A program made the translations under genes and the position numbers. The notes beneath the pieces were generated by a model. It did not search any database and was not told where the DNA came from. It saw only the letters and a list, made by a program, of their open reading frames with translations. Source: Chryseosolibacter sp964438975 (GTDB taxonomy: Bacteria; Bacteroidota; Bacteroidia; Cytophagales; Cyclobacteriaceae). Taken from it: DNA of 64,000 bases. Below, in pieces: positions 53,666-62,221 of this stretch (positions are counted from its first letter, which is position 1; each line of letters starts with the position of its first letter). The stretch lies in assembly GCA_964438975.1 (NCBI GenBank), contig CAYTMU010000011.1:1-64000 (forward strand), in the 5' to 3' direction.

Positions 53666-54424
53666 TTAGCGTTCAAAACTTATTTCTTTGATGCCAAAGG
53701 AACGGATTCCTTCCGGAGATTCCACACGTAACTTTCCCCATTCGTCCACATCGCGTATCACACCCTCGAAGGTCCGACCTTCTGCGGTAAAAGTATGCTC
53801 TTCATTGCGCAGATAAAGTGCCGCGAGGTAATCACCCATCAGGTTGCTGTATTCACCACGCCGCAGTTGAAAATAGCGTTGTTCAAGATTGATGAGAATT
53901 TCCTCCAACTCTGCAGAACGGTCGTAAACCTTTCCCGAGATCAGCGACAGTGAGGTCGCAGAGGGATGGCTGAAGCGCCGCTGATTAAGATTGAATCCGA
54001 TACCCACAACGGTATTCACGATTGTAGATCCATACAGTTGGTTCTCGATCAGGATGCCGGAAATTTTTTGCCGGTGAACTAAAATGTCGTTTGGCCACTT
54101 TACATATACGGTATCTGGCAACTGCCCTTTCACATAATCCAACAGACCAAGGGAAATCACAATATTCAGATAGAATTGCTTGCTTACTGGAAGGAATGCA
54201 GGCTTGAGAACCAGGGAAAAGGTAAGATTGAGGACCGGATCGGACTCCCATGTGTTTCCACGTTGACCTCTTCCGGCGGTTTGGTTGTCGGTTATGACAA
54301 CTGTTCCGTCACTCGCCCTGGATCGTTGGCTGATTTCCAGCGCCAACGTGTTCGTAGAAGGACATTCTGGCACAAAAACCAGATTCTTCCCTATGAAAAG
54401 CGTTTTGGCAGGAATTTTATACAA
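53666..54424 (-). CDS. birA: biotin--[acetyl-CoA-carboxylase] ligase
   Basis: Attaches biotin to the biotin carboxyl carrier protein. The 252-residue catalytic-only form lacks the N-terminal DNA-binding domain, so it is not a repressor. Motifs: ECPSTNTLAL, the biotinyl-AMP loop GRGQRGNTW at 51-59, KWPNDI at 109-114, KISGIL and a C-terminal SH3-like part (EGRTFEGVIRDVDEWG). The start is a TTG at 54424; no ATG lies upstream of the conserved opening. It is divergent from rsfS, 59 bases apart. Confidence 0.94.
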   Translation of the reverse strand: MYKIPAKTLFIGKNLVFVPECPSTNTLALEISQRSRASDGTVVITDNQTAGRGQRGNTWESDPVLNLTFSLVLKPAFLPVSKQFYLNIVISLGLLDYVKGQLPDTVYVKWPNDILVHRQKISGILIENQLYGSTIVNTVVGIGFNLNQRRFSHPSATSLSLISGKVYDRSAELEEILINLEQRYFQLRRGEYSNLMGDYLAALYLRNEEHTFTAEGRTFEGVIRDVDEWGKLRVESPEGIRSFGIKEISFER

Positions 54425-54434
54425 ACTATTTGGT

Positions 54435-54442
54435 TAATTTTG
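54435..54442 (+). promoter_or_regulatory. candidate -7 box for rsfS
   Basis: TAATTTTG fits the TAnnTTTG -7 consensus and lies 41 bases before the rsfS ATG at 54484. The nearest TTTG upstream is 27 bases away, longer than the usual 19-25, so the promoter is tentative. Confidence 0.4.
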
Positions 54443-54483
54443 TAAGTTATAAAGCACCAAAGGTAAATAACGAAAGTACCTTA

Positions 54484-54864
54484 ATGGCAAAAAAAAGGAA
54501 GGGCGTCAGTGCCCAGAAGCTCAGCGAGGTCATCGTCAAGGGTATGCAGGAGAAAAAGGCCACTGATATAGTGGTACTCGACCTCCGTAAAGTGAAGAAT
54601 GCCGTCGCTGATTTTTTCGTAATTTGTTCCGGAAACTCCGATAAACAGCTGGACGCCATCACGGACTCCGTAGACGAGGAAGTCTACAAGACGCTGAAAG
54701 AAAATCCCTGGCACACAGAAGGGAAAAACAATAAAGAATGGATGCTGCTCGACTACATAGATGTGGTCGCGCACGTATTCAGGAAGGACAAGCGGGAATA
54801 CTACTCTCTGGAGCGATTGTGGGGTGATGCCGACATCACCGAAATTGCGGACGCAGACCGATGA
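54484..54864 (+). CDS. rsfS: ribosome silencing factor
   Basis: Binds protein L14 of the large subunit and blocks subunit joining when nutrients are scarce. The ATG at 54484 gives 126 residues (MAKKRKGVSAQKL), the family length plus a short basic N-terminus. Typical motifs are TDIVVLDLR, DFFVICSGNSDKQLDAI, WMLLDYIDVVAHVF and REYYSLERLWGDA. It lies 58 bases before ftsH, a common gene order in Bacteroidota, so they are probably co-transcribed. Confidence 0.96.
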   Translation: MAKKRKGVSAQKLSEVIVKGMQEKKATDIVVLDLRKVKNAVADFFVICSGNSDKQLDAITDSVDEEVYKTLKENPWHTEGKNNKEWMLLDYIDVVAHVFRKDKREYYSLERLWGDADITEIADADR

Positions 54865-54922
54865 AGCTTATTTCCCAAAGTATATAAGATAGGTTCGAGA
54901 AGTTTGATTCATAACCAGTACA

Positions 54923-56980
54923 ATGGCTGACAAGAAAGACAATAACAAGCCCCTGTTACCCAACAAGCCCCCTCGCGGAAATTACCAGATATGGGTGATT
55001 CTCGGCGTGCTCGCGGTGATCTTCGGGGTGATGTACATAAATAATTCGAGTGACCTGAAGAGCATTCAGCAGTCTCAATTCGATCAAATGCTCAAAGACG
55101 GGCACATCAAAAAGGTTGTGCTCATCAAGAACAAAGACCTTGTTGAGGTCACGCTGACGCCGGAAGCATTGCAGCAACCGCGGTACAGGCAGGATATCGA
55201 GGATGGTGTGATGGGCAACAACACTAACGGCCCTCATTACAAAATGACAATTACGTCGATCGACCGCTTCGATGAGAAATACCAGGAGATGGTCGACAAC
55301 CTTGAACAAAGCAAGGTTCCCGAATACATTCCTGATACCCGAGAGGACTATTTCAGCGTCTTTATCCAGTGGGGCATCCTGTTCCTCCTGCTGTTTGGGT
55401 TCTGGATGCTTATGCGCCGGATGACAGGCGGTGGCGGTCCTGGTGGGCAGATATTCAATATCGGCAAGTCCAAGGCGGCATTGTTCGACGCCGAAAATAA
55501 AGTCAAGATCACATTTGAGGATGTAGCAGGCCTTGACGAAGCTAAGGAGGAGGTCAAAGAGATAGTCGATTTTCTTAAAAACCCGGGCAAATTCACAAAA
55601 CTGGGTGGAAAGATCCCGAAGGGAGCACTGTTGGTCGGGCCTCCCGGTACAGGTAAGACCCTTCTTGCAAAAGCCGTTGCAGGTGAAGCCGCCGTTCCAT
55701 TCTTTTCCCTGTCAGGATCGGATTTCGTCGAGATGTTCGTCGGGGTCGGTGCTGCACGAGTACGCGACCTGTTCAAGCAGGCGAAGGAAAAAGCTCCCTG
55801 TATTGTGTTCATCGATGAGATCGACGCTATTGGTCGTAGCCGCGGACGCGGACAACTCCCTGGTGCCAATGATGAACGCGAGAACACTTTAAACTCACTC
55901 CTTGTAGAGATGGATGGTTTTGCGACAGATTCAGGAGTAATCATTCTCGCTGCTACAAACCGACCGGATGTACTCGACTCTGCGCTCTTGCGCCCGGGTC
56001 GTTTCGATCGGCAGATCAGTATTGATAAACCGGACATCGTCGGACGGGAAGCGATCTTCAAGACGCACTTGAAACCGATCAAACTTGATACGTCGGTCGA
56101 CTCCAAGACACTGGCGGCTCAGACCCCCGGTTTCGCGGGTGCTGAGATCGCCAACGTCTGTAACGAGGCAGCGCTCATCGCCGCTCGCCGGGACAAGAAA
56201 GCAGTTGACATGCAAGATTTCCAGGATGCGATCGATCGCGTCATCGGCGGGTTGGAGAAAAAGAACAAGATCATTTCTCCGGAGGAGAAAAAGATTGTTG
56301 CCTTCCACGAAGCCGGGCACGCGGTAGCCGGATGGTTCCTCGAGCACGCAGATCCGCTGGTCAAAGTAAGTATCGTTCCTCGCGGTGTAGCTGCACTTGG
56401 CTACGCACAGTATCTGCCCAAAGAGCAGTTCCTGTACCAGACCGAGCAGATGATAGACGAAATGTGCATGGCATTTGGCGGGAGAGCCGCCGAAGAGATC
56501 GTATTCGGCAAGATTTCGACAGGTGCTTTGAGTGATCTCGAACGGATCACAAAGATGGCCTACAGCATGGTAACGATCTATGGAATGACAAAAGCGATTG
56601 GAAATATATCGTACTATGACTCAAAACAAGCCGATAATTACGCATTCCAGAAGCCTTATTCGGATGCCACGGCCGAGAAGATCGACAAGGAGGTGAGAAG
56701 CCTCATCGAACAAGCTTACCAACGCACCCTCGCGTTGTTGACACAACACCGTCAGCACCTCGACGTGATTGCGAAGGAGTTGTTGGAGAAAGAAATCTTG
56801 TTCCAGGCTGACCTCGAGAGGTTGATCGGGAAACGTCCTTTCGACAAGCCAACGACCTATCAACAATACACGAACGGTCAGGGTAAGTACGAGAAGAAGC
56901 AACACGAAACGGAGCAACCCGGGGTCGATCCTACTCCGACGCTGGAGGGCGATGAGCCCGGGAAGGTCGCTTCTAATTAA
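54923..56980 (+). CDS. ftsH: ATP-dependent zinc metalloprotease FtsH
   Basis: Membrane-bound AAA+ protease that degrades misassembled membrane proteins and regulators such as LpxC. Two membrane segments (about 22-40 and 146-166) enclose a periplasmic domain. Walker A GPPGTGKT at 239-246, Walker B IVFIDE at 294-299, the second region of homology TNRPDVLDSALLRPGRFDR (345-363), zinc site HEAGH at 462-466 and third ligand Asp538 in GALSDLE are intact. Length 685 residues with a charged unstructured tail. A strong terminator follows at 57005. Confidence 0.98.
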   Translation: MADKKDNNKPLLPNKPPRGNYQIWVILGVLAVIFGVMYINNSSDLKSIQQSQFDQMLKDGHIKKVVLIKNKDLVEVTLTPEALQQPRYRQDIEDGVMGNNTNGPHYKMTITSIDRFDEKYQEMVDNLEQSKVPEYIPDTREDYFSVFIQWGILFLLLFGFWMLMRRMTGGGGPGGQIFNIGKSKAALFDAENKVKITFEDVAGLDEAKEEVKEIVDFLKNPGKFTKLGGKIPKGALLVGPPGTGKTLLAKAVAGEAAVPFFSLSGSDFVEMFVGVGAARVRDLFKQAKEKAPCIVFIDEIDAIGRSRGRGQLPGANDERENTLNSLLVEMDGFATDSGVIILAATNRPDVLDSALLRPGRFDRQISIDKPDIVGREAIFKTHLKPIKLDTSVDSKTLAAQTPGFAGAEIANVCNEAALIAARRDKKAVDMQDFQDAIDRVIGGLEKKNKIISPEEKKIVAFHEAGHAVAGWFLEHADPLVKVSIVPRGVAALGYAQYLPKEQFLYQTEQMIDEMCMAFGGRAAEEIVFGKISTGALSDLERITKMAYSMVTIYGMTKAIGNISYYDSKQADNYAFQKPYSDATAEKIDKEVRSLIEQAYQRTLALLTQHRQHLDVIAKELLEKEILFQADLERLIGKRPFDKPTTYQQYTNGQGKYEKKQHETEQPGVDPTPTLEGDEPGKVASN

Positions 56981-57004
56981 ATTATCATAAAATGCTATTT
57001 TTGA

Positions 57005-57036
57005 AACTCAGGGACCGAACTCCCTGAGTTTTTTTA
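57005..57036 (+). terminator. Rho-independent terminator after ftsH
   Basis: AACTCAGGGA (57005-57014) pairs with TCCCTGAGTT (57021-57030) around a 6-base loop and is followed by a T-tract (57029-57035). It ends the rsfS-ftsH transcript. Confidence 0.92.
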
Positions 57037-57055
57037 TTTCGACAATGGTCACCTA

Positions 57056-57080
57056 ACTATCCACTATTCACCACTCACCA
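57056..57080. repeat. ATTCACCACTCAC short repeat before the lpxH-like gene
   Basis: CTATCCACTATTCACCACTC is a short member of the intergenic ACTCAC repeat family, ending immediately before the TTG start of the following gene, as at 24976-25018. Confidence 0.55.
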
Positions 57081-57081
57081 T

Positions 57082-57867
57082 TTGACCACGATCGCCACAT
57101 CCTCCCTTCCCCCCGGGAAGAAAATCTACTTCGCCGGCGATTTCCACCTCGGCGTCCCTTCATTTGAATCCAGTCTTCAGCGGGAACGTTACATCATCCG
57201 CTGGCTGGAGACCATCCGGCATGACGCGCACGCCATCTACCTCCTGGGCGATATTTTCGATTTCTGGTTCGAGTACCGGTACACTGTCCCGAAAGGCTTC
57301 GTGCGTCTACTTGGCAAGTTAGCTGAACTTCGCGACGAGGGTATACCGGTGACGTTCTTCACTGGAAATCACGACATGTGGATGTTCGACTATTTCCCAA
57401 CCGAACTCGGGATCCCGATCATCCGAAAACCCACTGTGCTGGACGTCGGAGGTCACCGGTTCCTGATCGGTCACGGCGATGGGTTAGGCCCAGGTGACCA
57501 CACCTATAAAATATTGAAGAGATTCTTCGACAGCGCTGTCTGTCAGTGGCTCTTTGCGCGCATTCACCCTAACCTCGGAATTCGCATCGCTAATGCGTGG
57601 TCGCGAAAAAGTCGCATCTCAAACATTGAAAAGGACGAGAGCTTTACCGGGCCGGAGGACGAATATCTCTGGATCTATTGCAGCGAGATAGAGAAATCGC
57701 AACATCATGACTTCTATATCTTCGGACACCGGCATCTACCACTGGATTTGAACGTGGGCTCGAACAGCAGGTATATCAACGTGGGTGAGTGGGTGAGTTT
57801 CAAAACCTACGCAGTCTACGACGGCACGAATGTTGAACTAAAGGAATTTATTGCCGACATCCCATGA
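57082..57867 (+). CDS. lpxH: UDP-2,3-diacylglucosamine diphosphatase-like metallophosphoesterase
   Basis: Cytoplasmic, peripheral membrane calcineurin-type hydrolase of the LpxH family, making lipid X in lipid A synthesis. Motifs: AGDFHLG (Asp20, His22), LLGDIFDFWFEYRY, TGNHDMWMFDY, LIGHGDGLGPGD and FGHRHLPLDL. The last is where the second His pair sits. The start is TTG because no other start precedes the first metal motif. Its stop overlaps the next ATG by four bases (ATGA). The symbol is given by family; LpxG or another phosphatase cannot be fully excluded. Confidence 0.85.
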   Translation: MTTIATSSLPPGKKIYFAGDFHLGVPSFESSLQRERYIIRWLETIRHDAHAIYLLGDIFDFWFEYRYTVPKGFVRLLGKLAELRDEGIPVTFFTGNHDMWMFDYFPTELGIPIIRKPTVLDVGGHRFLIGHGDGLGPGDHTYKILKRFFDSAVCQWLFARIHPNLGIRIANAWSRKSRISNIEKDESFTGPEDEYLWIYCSEIEKSQHHDFYIFGHRHLPLDLNVGSNSRYINVGEWVSFKTYAVYDGTNVELKEFIADIP

Positions 57868-58652
57868 GGAATTGGTTGCTCTTGTTCCTGATCATCTCTT
57901 CCATCCCCGCCGCAACAGGCCAGGACAGGATCCGGACTATCGCGTTGACCAATTCGTTGCGATCGATCGCGATCGATCGCCCAGGTGATTTTTACACTGT
58001 TTCGGAAAGCGGACAGATCCAGCGATTCGACAAGAACGGGGAACTCCTGCTTGTATACCAGGCTGAGACAACGCCGACGATATTCGATCCACGCGACGGC
58101 GCCCGACTCTTCGCTTACTATCGGGAAAATCAATTGTGCGAATTTTTGAGTCCTTCATTTCAGTCGATGGTCGCATATCCGATCGATCCGGCGTTTGCAA
58201 TTGATCCCTGGCTAGTCTGCCCGTCAGGCGAATATAAGCTGTGGATATTGGACCGGGCCGACAACAGCTTAAAGCAGGTTGACCTGAAAGCGTCCGTGGT
58301 GGAAGTAGAGATACCAGTGGATTCCGCACTCATGCAACGGCCAGAGGCGTTTACCCTGATACGTGACTACCAGGGTTTTGTTTTCCTGCTTGACCCTTCC
58401 CGGGGTATCCTGATCTTCAACCGCTTCGGCAAACACATTCGCACGATCAACGTCCGGGGTATTACCTCCTTCAACTTTCTCGGTGAAGAACTTTATTACG
58501 TCAGCGACGGAAGCCTGAAATTCTTCAACCTGTTCAGCACCGAGACCAACTCGATGCATATCCCACCCGGATATTTGCAGGCGCTACTCACCGACGAGCG
58601 GATGATCCTGGTTGGAAGGGAGGCTATCGATATATTTCCGTTTACCCCGTAA
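57864..58652 (+). CDS. secreted beta-propeller-like protein of unknown function
   Basis: A 262-residue protein with a signal peptide (about 1-19, ATGQ). Repeated patterns such as GDFYTVSESGQIQRFDKNGELL, EYKLWILDRADNSLKQVDL and QGFVFLLDPSRGILIFNRFGKH suggest a small NHL/six-bladed-like propeller. It overlaps lpxH by ATGA, so it is translated with it. Conserved neighbours suggest envelope work, but I cannot name the function. Confidence 0.72.
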   Translation: MRNWLLLFLIISSIPAATGQDRIRTIALTNSLRSIAIDRPGDFYTVSESGQIQRFDKNGELLLVYQAETTPTIFDPRDGARLFAYYRENQLCEFLSPSFQSMVAYPIDPAFAIDPWLVCPSGEYKLWILDRADNSLKQVDLKASVVEVEIPVDSALMQRPEAFTLIRDYQGFVFLLDPSRGILIFNRFGKHIRTINVRGITSFNFLGEELYYVSDGSLKFFNLFSTETNSMHIPPGYLQALLTDERMILVGREAIDIFPFTP

Positions 58653-58795
58653 CGCTTAATAATCTGTTCATTTTTGAACATATTTGTACACGCTGGAATA
58701 CACCAGCACGCAAATAATGGCTGCCAGGCCCGGTTTCGTGGTTGGCACAGAATTCTCACAAAGTCCCGTATTCAAACCTAAATCTCAAGATACTC

Positions 58796-60166
58796 GTGAC
58801 CCAAGAAGGCGGTAAAATTCTGATGATTGATGATGACGAAGACGTTTTGCTCGCAGCGAAAATGCTTCTCAAGAAACAGAGCCATCATGTGATCATCGAA
58901 AAAAATCCCAATAAGATCCCGTTCCTTTTGAACAACGATACCTATGATGTGATCCTGCTTGACATGAACTTCAGCAAGGACATCACAAGTGGGAAGGAGG
59001 GGTTCTATTGGTTGGAACAAATACTGGAGAAGGATCCGAACGCAGTTGTGATACTGATTACAGCGTTCGGAGATGTGGAGATGGCGGTCAAAGCGCTCAA
59101 GCAGGGAGCGACCGACTTCATTCTGAAGCCCTGGCAAAACGAAAAGCTTGTCGCCACGATCTCAACCGCTATCCGTCTCAAGAAAAGTTATAATCAAGTT
59201 GACAAGCTGCGGAAGGCGAAAGAGATGCTGGAAGAGCAGATCAGCAAGCCATTCGGCGAGATCATCGGACAAAGCCCCGCGATCCGGGATGTGTTTGCCA
59301 TGGTCAATAAGGTTGCGAAAACAGATGCAAACGTCCTCATCCTTGGTGAAAACGGCACTGGAAAAGAATTAATCGCACGTGCCATTCATCAGAACTCTCT
59401 TCGGAAAGACAATAGCTTTGTGTCCGTCGATATGGGTGCTATAACGGAGACTCTCTTTGAAAGCGAGTTATTCGGTCATAAGAAAGGGGCATTCACCGAC
59501 GCCCGCGAAGATCGCGCAGGCCGTTTTGAACTCGCCTCCGGCGGGACGCTGTTTCTCGACGAGATAGGAAATCTGAGCATGAGCCTTCAAAGCAAGCTAC
59601 TCAGTGCCTTGCAATCCAGGCAGATCACGCGAGTGGGTTCCAATCAACCCATCGCGGTCGACATCCGCCTGATATGCGCGACCAACATGCCACTGAACAA
59701 GATGGTCCAGGAAGGGTCGTTCCGACAAGATCTGCTTTATCGCATCAACACTGTGGAAGTTAATGTTCCCCCGTTGAGCGATCGCATTGAAGATATCCCG
59801 CTGCTCGCAAACCATTTTCTCAATTATTACGCCCGCAAGTACCACAAATCTGCCACCACGATCGTGCCGGAAGCGATGGACAAGCTCAAGCGATATGCAT
59901 GGCCGGGCAATATCCGCGAATTGCAGCATGCCATCGAGCGGGCAATCATCATGACGGACTCCGCATCACTTCAGGAGACCGACTTTTTATTCAGCAGGTC
60001 ACTGACATCCAACCCGTCTGCGAATACGTTGAATCTGGATGAAGTCGAAAAGTCTGCTATCGCAAAGGCGTTGCAGATGCACGCGGGAAACATTTCAAAA
60101 GCGGCCGACGAACTGGGGCTCACGCGTGCCTCTCTATACCGGCGGATGGAGAAGTATGGACTTTAA
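58796..60166 (+). CDS. sigma-54-dependent response regulator (NtrC family)
   Basis: Activates sigma-54 promoters when phosphorylated. The start is set to the GTG at 58796, directly before the receiver domain (the TTG 54 bases upstream adds nothing recognisable); 456 residues. Receiver: acidic pocket IDDDED (11-16), phospho-acceptor Asp56 in LLDMNFS, Thr89, Lys111. AAA+ domain: Walker A GENGTGKE (184-191), GAFTDA sigma-54 loop at 231-236, LFLDEIGN. A Fis-type helix-turn-helix lies at the C-terminus (AADELGLTRASLYRRM). The kinase gene overlaps by 11 bases. No sigma-54 site was found upstream. Confidence 0.95.
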   Translation: MTQEGGKILMIDDDEDVLLAAKMLLKKQSHHVIIEKNPNKIPFLLNNDTYDVILLDMNFSKDITSGKEGFYWLEQILEKDPNAVVILITAFGDVEMAVKALKQGATDFILKPWQNEKLVATISTAIRLKKSYNQVDKLRKAKEMLEEQISKPFGEIIGQSPAIRDVFAMVNKVAKTDANVLILGENGTGKELIARAIHQNSLRKDNSFVSVDMGAITETLFESELFGHKKGAFTDAREDRAGRFELASGGTLFLDEIGNLSMSLQSKLLSALQSRQITRVGSNQPIAVDIRLICATNMPLNKMVQEGSFRQDLLYRINTVEVNVPPLSDRIEDIPLLANHFLNYYARKYHKSATTIVPEAMDKLKRYAWPGNIRELQHAIERAIIMTDSASLQETDFLFSRSLTSNPSANTLNLDEVEKSAIAKALQMHAGNISKAADELGLTRASLYRRMEKYGL

Positions 60167-61502
60167 CTGGCGCTCACCGGTTGTTCCGCGCGTGGCTATG
60201 TTAGCCGCGACAATCTTTCTTTTTTGTTTCTTCAGTTTTTCCGATGACTGGATCTACGCGATTTTTTTCTTCGCAGTCAGCGCCTACCAGGTCAAACTCC
60301 TGGTCGAATATCTCGACCGGTCCAATTCTAACATCGCATCGTTTCTAGATTCGATCCGATTCGACGATCTCTCGTACTCGTTCAAAACGCAAAGCGACGA
60401 CCCGGTCGTGCAGCGACTTCACCAGGAACTCAACGAGGCTATGCTCAAGCTGCGCAGCTCGCGGAGTCAGAAAGACTCGGAGTCGCTGTTCTTCAAGAAC
60501 ATCGTTATGCACATAGGTATCGGATTGATCGTCTTTCGCGAAGACGGGCAGATCGAGATCTTCAACGCCGCCGCCCGGCGACTCCTCCGACTCGCTAACG
60601 CTGAACACATCGATGACATCCGCGAAACAAGCGAGCCGCTTGTTCACGTATTCCGACGACTGAAGACCGGAGGTCGCGAACTTTTCCGGCTGCAAGTCGG
60701 GGATGACATCACGCAACTCTCGGTCTATGCAATCGAACTCACCTTACGCGGAGAGAATGTAAAACTTATCTCTCTCCAGAATATCCAGAGCGAGCTGGAG
60801 GAAAAGGAGATGGAGGCGTGGCAAAACCTGGTCCGGGTGTTAACGCATGAGATCATGAATTCCGTGACACCGATCTCGTCCCTGGCCGGTATTGTCGAAG
60901 AGGAACTACAACAACACCTGGCAGCCCAGCAGTCCGGTCCGCTGACCCCCGATCAACTGCAAGACATCCACCTCTCCTTACAGACCATCAGCAAGCGCAG
61001 CGAGGGCCTGATTCACTTCGTCAGAGAATTTCGCAGCTTGACAAGCATTCCGACACCAAAGCTCAGCGCCATCTCCGTCAAGCTATTACTCGACGAACTG
61101 TGCCTGCTGCACAGGAAGGAGCTTACCGAGGAAAACATCATACTGGAAGTATCGGTCTATCCCGAAGACCTCACGATCTCGGCCGACAAGAATATGATCG
61201 AGCAAGTGCTGATCAACCTGATGCGAAACGCGATCCAGTCATTCGAAGAACAGGAGAACAGGGAAATATCGCTAAAAGCGTACTTGACTGATAAATCCCG
61301 TCCAATGATCACTGTCCGTGATAACGGCACAGGTATTGATCCTGAAGCACTGGAAAAAATATTCATACCCTTCTACACAACCAAGAAGTCCGGCTCGGGC
61401 ATCGGCCTGAGCCTTTCCCGCCAGATCATGCGGCAGCATCAAGGGACGCTCACCGTCAAGTCAACGATCGGGAAAGGCACCGAGTTTACCATGCGTTTCT
61501 AA
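60156..61502 (+). CDS. membrane sensor histidine kinase, partner of the sigma-54 regulator
   Basis: From the ATG at 60156 (448 aa; upstream in-frame codons lie inside the regulator gene). Two membrane helices near 11-27 and 31-48 with almost no periplasmic loop, so the stimulus is likely sensed in the membrane or cytoplasm. Then a PAS-like domain (IGIGLIVFREDGQIEIFNAAARRLL, about 118-200), the dimerisation helix with phospho-acceptor His231 in VLTHEIMNSVTP, and the ATPase with NLMRNAIQSF, VRDNGTGID and GSGIGLSLSRQI. Substrate of the signal unknown. Confidence 0.95.
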   Translation: MDFNWRSPVVPRVAMLAATIFLFCFFSFSDDWIYAIFFFAVSAYQVKLLVEYLDRSNSNIASFLDSIRFDDLSYSFKTQSDDPVVQRLHQELNEAMLKLRSSRSQKDSESLFFKNIVMHIGIGLIVFREDGQIEIFNAAARRLLRLANAEHIDDIRETSEPLVHVFRRLKTGGRELFRLQVGDDITQLSVYAIELTLRGENVKLISLQNIQSELEEKEMEAWQNLVRVLTHEIMNSVTPISSLAGIVEEELQQHLAAQQSGPLTPDQLQDIHLSLQTISKRSEGLIHFVREFRSLTSIPTPKLSAISVKLLLDELCLLHRKELTEENIILEVSVYPEDLTISADKNMIEQVLINLMRNAIQSFEEQENREISLKAYLTDKSRPMITVRDNGTGIDPEALEKIFIPFYTTKKSGSGIGLSLSRQIMRQHQGTLTVKSTIGKGTEFTMRF

Positions 61503-61510
61503 ACCCGCCA

Positions 61511-61909
61511 CTACTGCCATGCAACTGTTTCACAATAATCTGACACGGAGTAGTCGTACAGGTCTTTCACGCGATACGAAAGACTCAACCGGCTCCCATG
61601 AAGGACACCCGATCCTTCGATCTCATATCCATTGACGACCTGAAATGGGATCCGGATGTCGTTGAAACTTACCGTCGCGTATACACGAATCTCCGCCGCG
61701 TAGAAGTTGTTCAGATATACTTCGTTATCATAACGAGAACGAGTGATACGCAGGTCATAATACGTGTAGCCGCCGTAGGTCTTACTGTATTCTTCCACAT
61801 CGTAATACCCGACAAACCTCTCGCGGTGATCATAGCGTGGTTCGACTTCGTAAAACGTACAAGACGCTGCCGTCAGTATCAACAACAAAAGAAAGATGAA
61901 GTTCTTCAT
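61511..61909 (-). CDS. small putative lipoprotein
   Basis: About 132 residues from the ATG at 61909, which starts straight at the signal (MKNFIFLLLLILTAASC, lipobox TAASC). The mature part is rich in tyrosine and charged residues (YEVEPRYDHRERFVGYYDVEEY) and looks beta-rich. A longer frame upstream has no start signal. Not recognised; likely a periplasmic lipoprotein of unknown role. It is convergent with the kinase gene and 8 bases from it. Confidence 0.68.
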   Translation of the reverse strand: MKNFIFLLLLILTAASCTFYEVEPRYDHRERFVGYYDVEEYSKTYGGYTYYDLRITRSRYDNEVYLNNFYAAEIRVYATVSFNDIRIPFQVVNGYEIEGSGVLHGSRLSLSYRVKDLYDYSVSDYCETVAWQ

Positions 61910-61990
61910 AGCCGTAAATGTTACCTGCCAGACAGAATGCAAGTTTGAGGCCAGTTCGAACGAACCTCCGCTGTGCGCGGGCACGGTGAA

Positions 61991-62042
61991 ACCTCACCCC
62001 TCTCCGCAGGAGCTCCCGCGGAGAAAAGATTTAGGGTGAGGT
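61991..62042. repeat. nested inverted repeat
   Basis: Outer arms ACCTCACCC (61991-61999) and GGGTGAGGT (62034-62042) enclose TCTCCGC/GCGGAGA arms (62001-62007, 62018-62024) and the self-complementary GGAGCTCC (62009-62016). It may be a mobile intergenic palindromic element or a 3' processing structure. The surrounding 61910-62221 has no gene I can support. Confidence 0.55.
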
Positions 62043-62068
62043 AAAAAAAACCTCGCTTTCGCGAGGTT
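62043..62068 (-). terminator. Rho-independent terminator after ftsZ
   Basis: AACCTCGC (62049-62056) pairs with GCGAGGTT (62061-62068) around a 4-base loop and is followed on the minus strand by a run of T residues (A-run 62043-62050 on the plus strand). It probably ends the ftsA-ftsZ transcript 150 bases beyond the stop. Confidence 0.85.
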
Positions 62069-62221
62069 CTTAGGTAAAAAAATGATGCTCGTACATTACC
62101 CGTCCGTCTGACGGGGGCACTTGCATATTTTTTCGAAACATTCCGGCACCGGCAAAAAATATTTACCACCAACAACCACTACGAATGGAGTAAATGACCA
62201 GTCGTACCGGAAATGTTATCT

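Noticed and set aside
53666..54424. BirA as a biotin-operon repressor
   Set aside because: The N-terminal DNA-binding domain is missing; the protein starts at the catalytic domain.
56996..57003. TATTTTTG that fits the -7 consensus after ftsH
   Set aside because: No TTTG at 19-25 bases upstream, and the start site would fall inside the ftsH terminator stem.
58742..58796. Possible sigma-54 promoter (TTGGCACAGAATTCTC) before the response regulator
   Set aside because: The -12 GC is absent at the right spacing from GG, so it does not meet the GG-N10-GC pattern.
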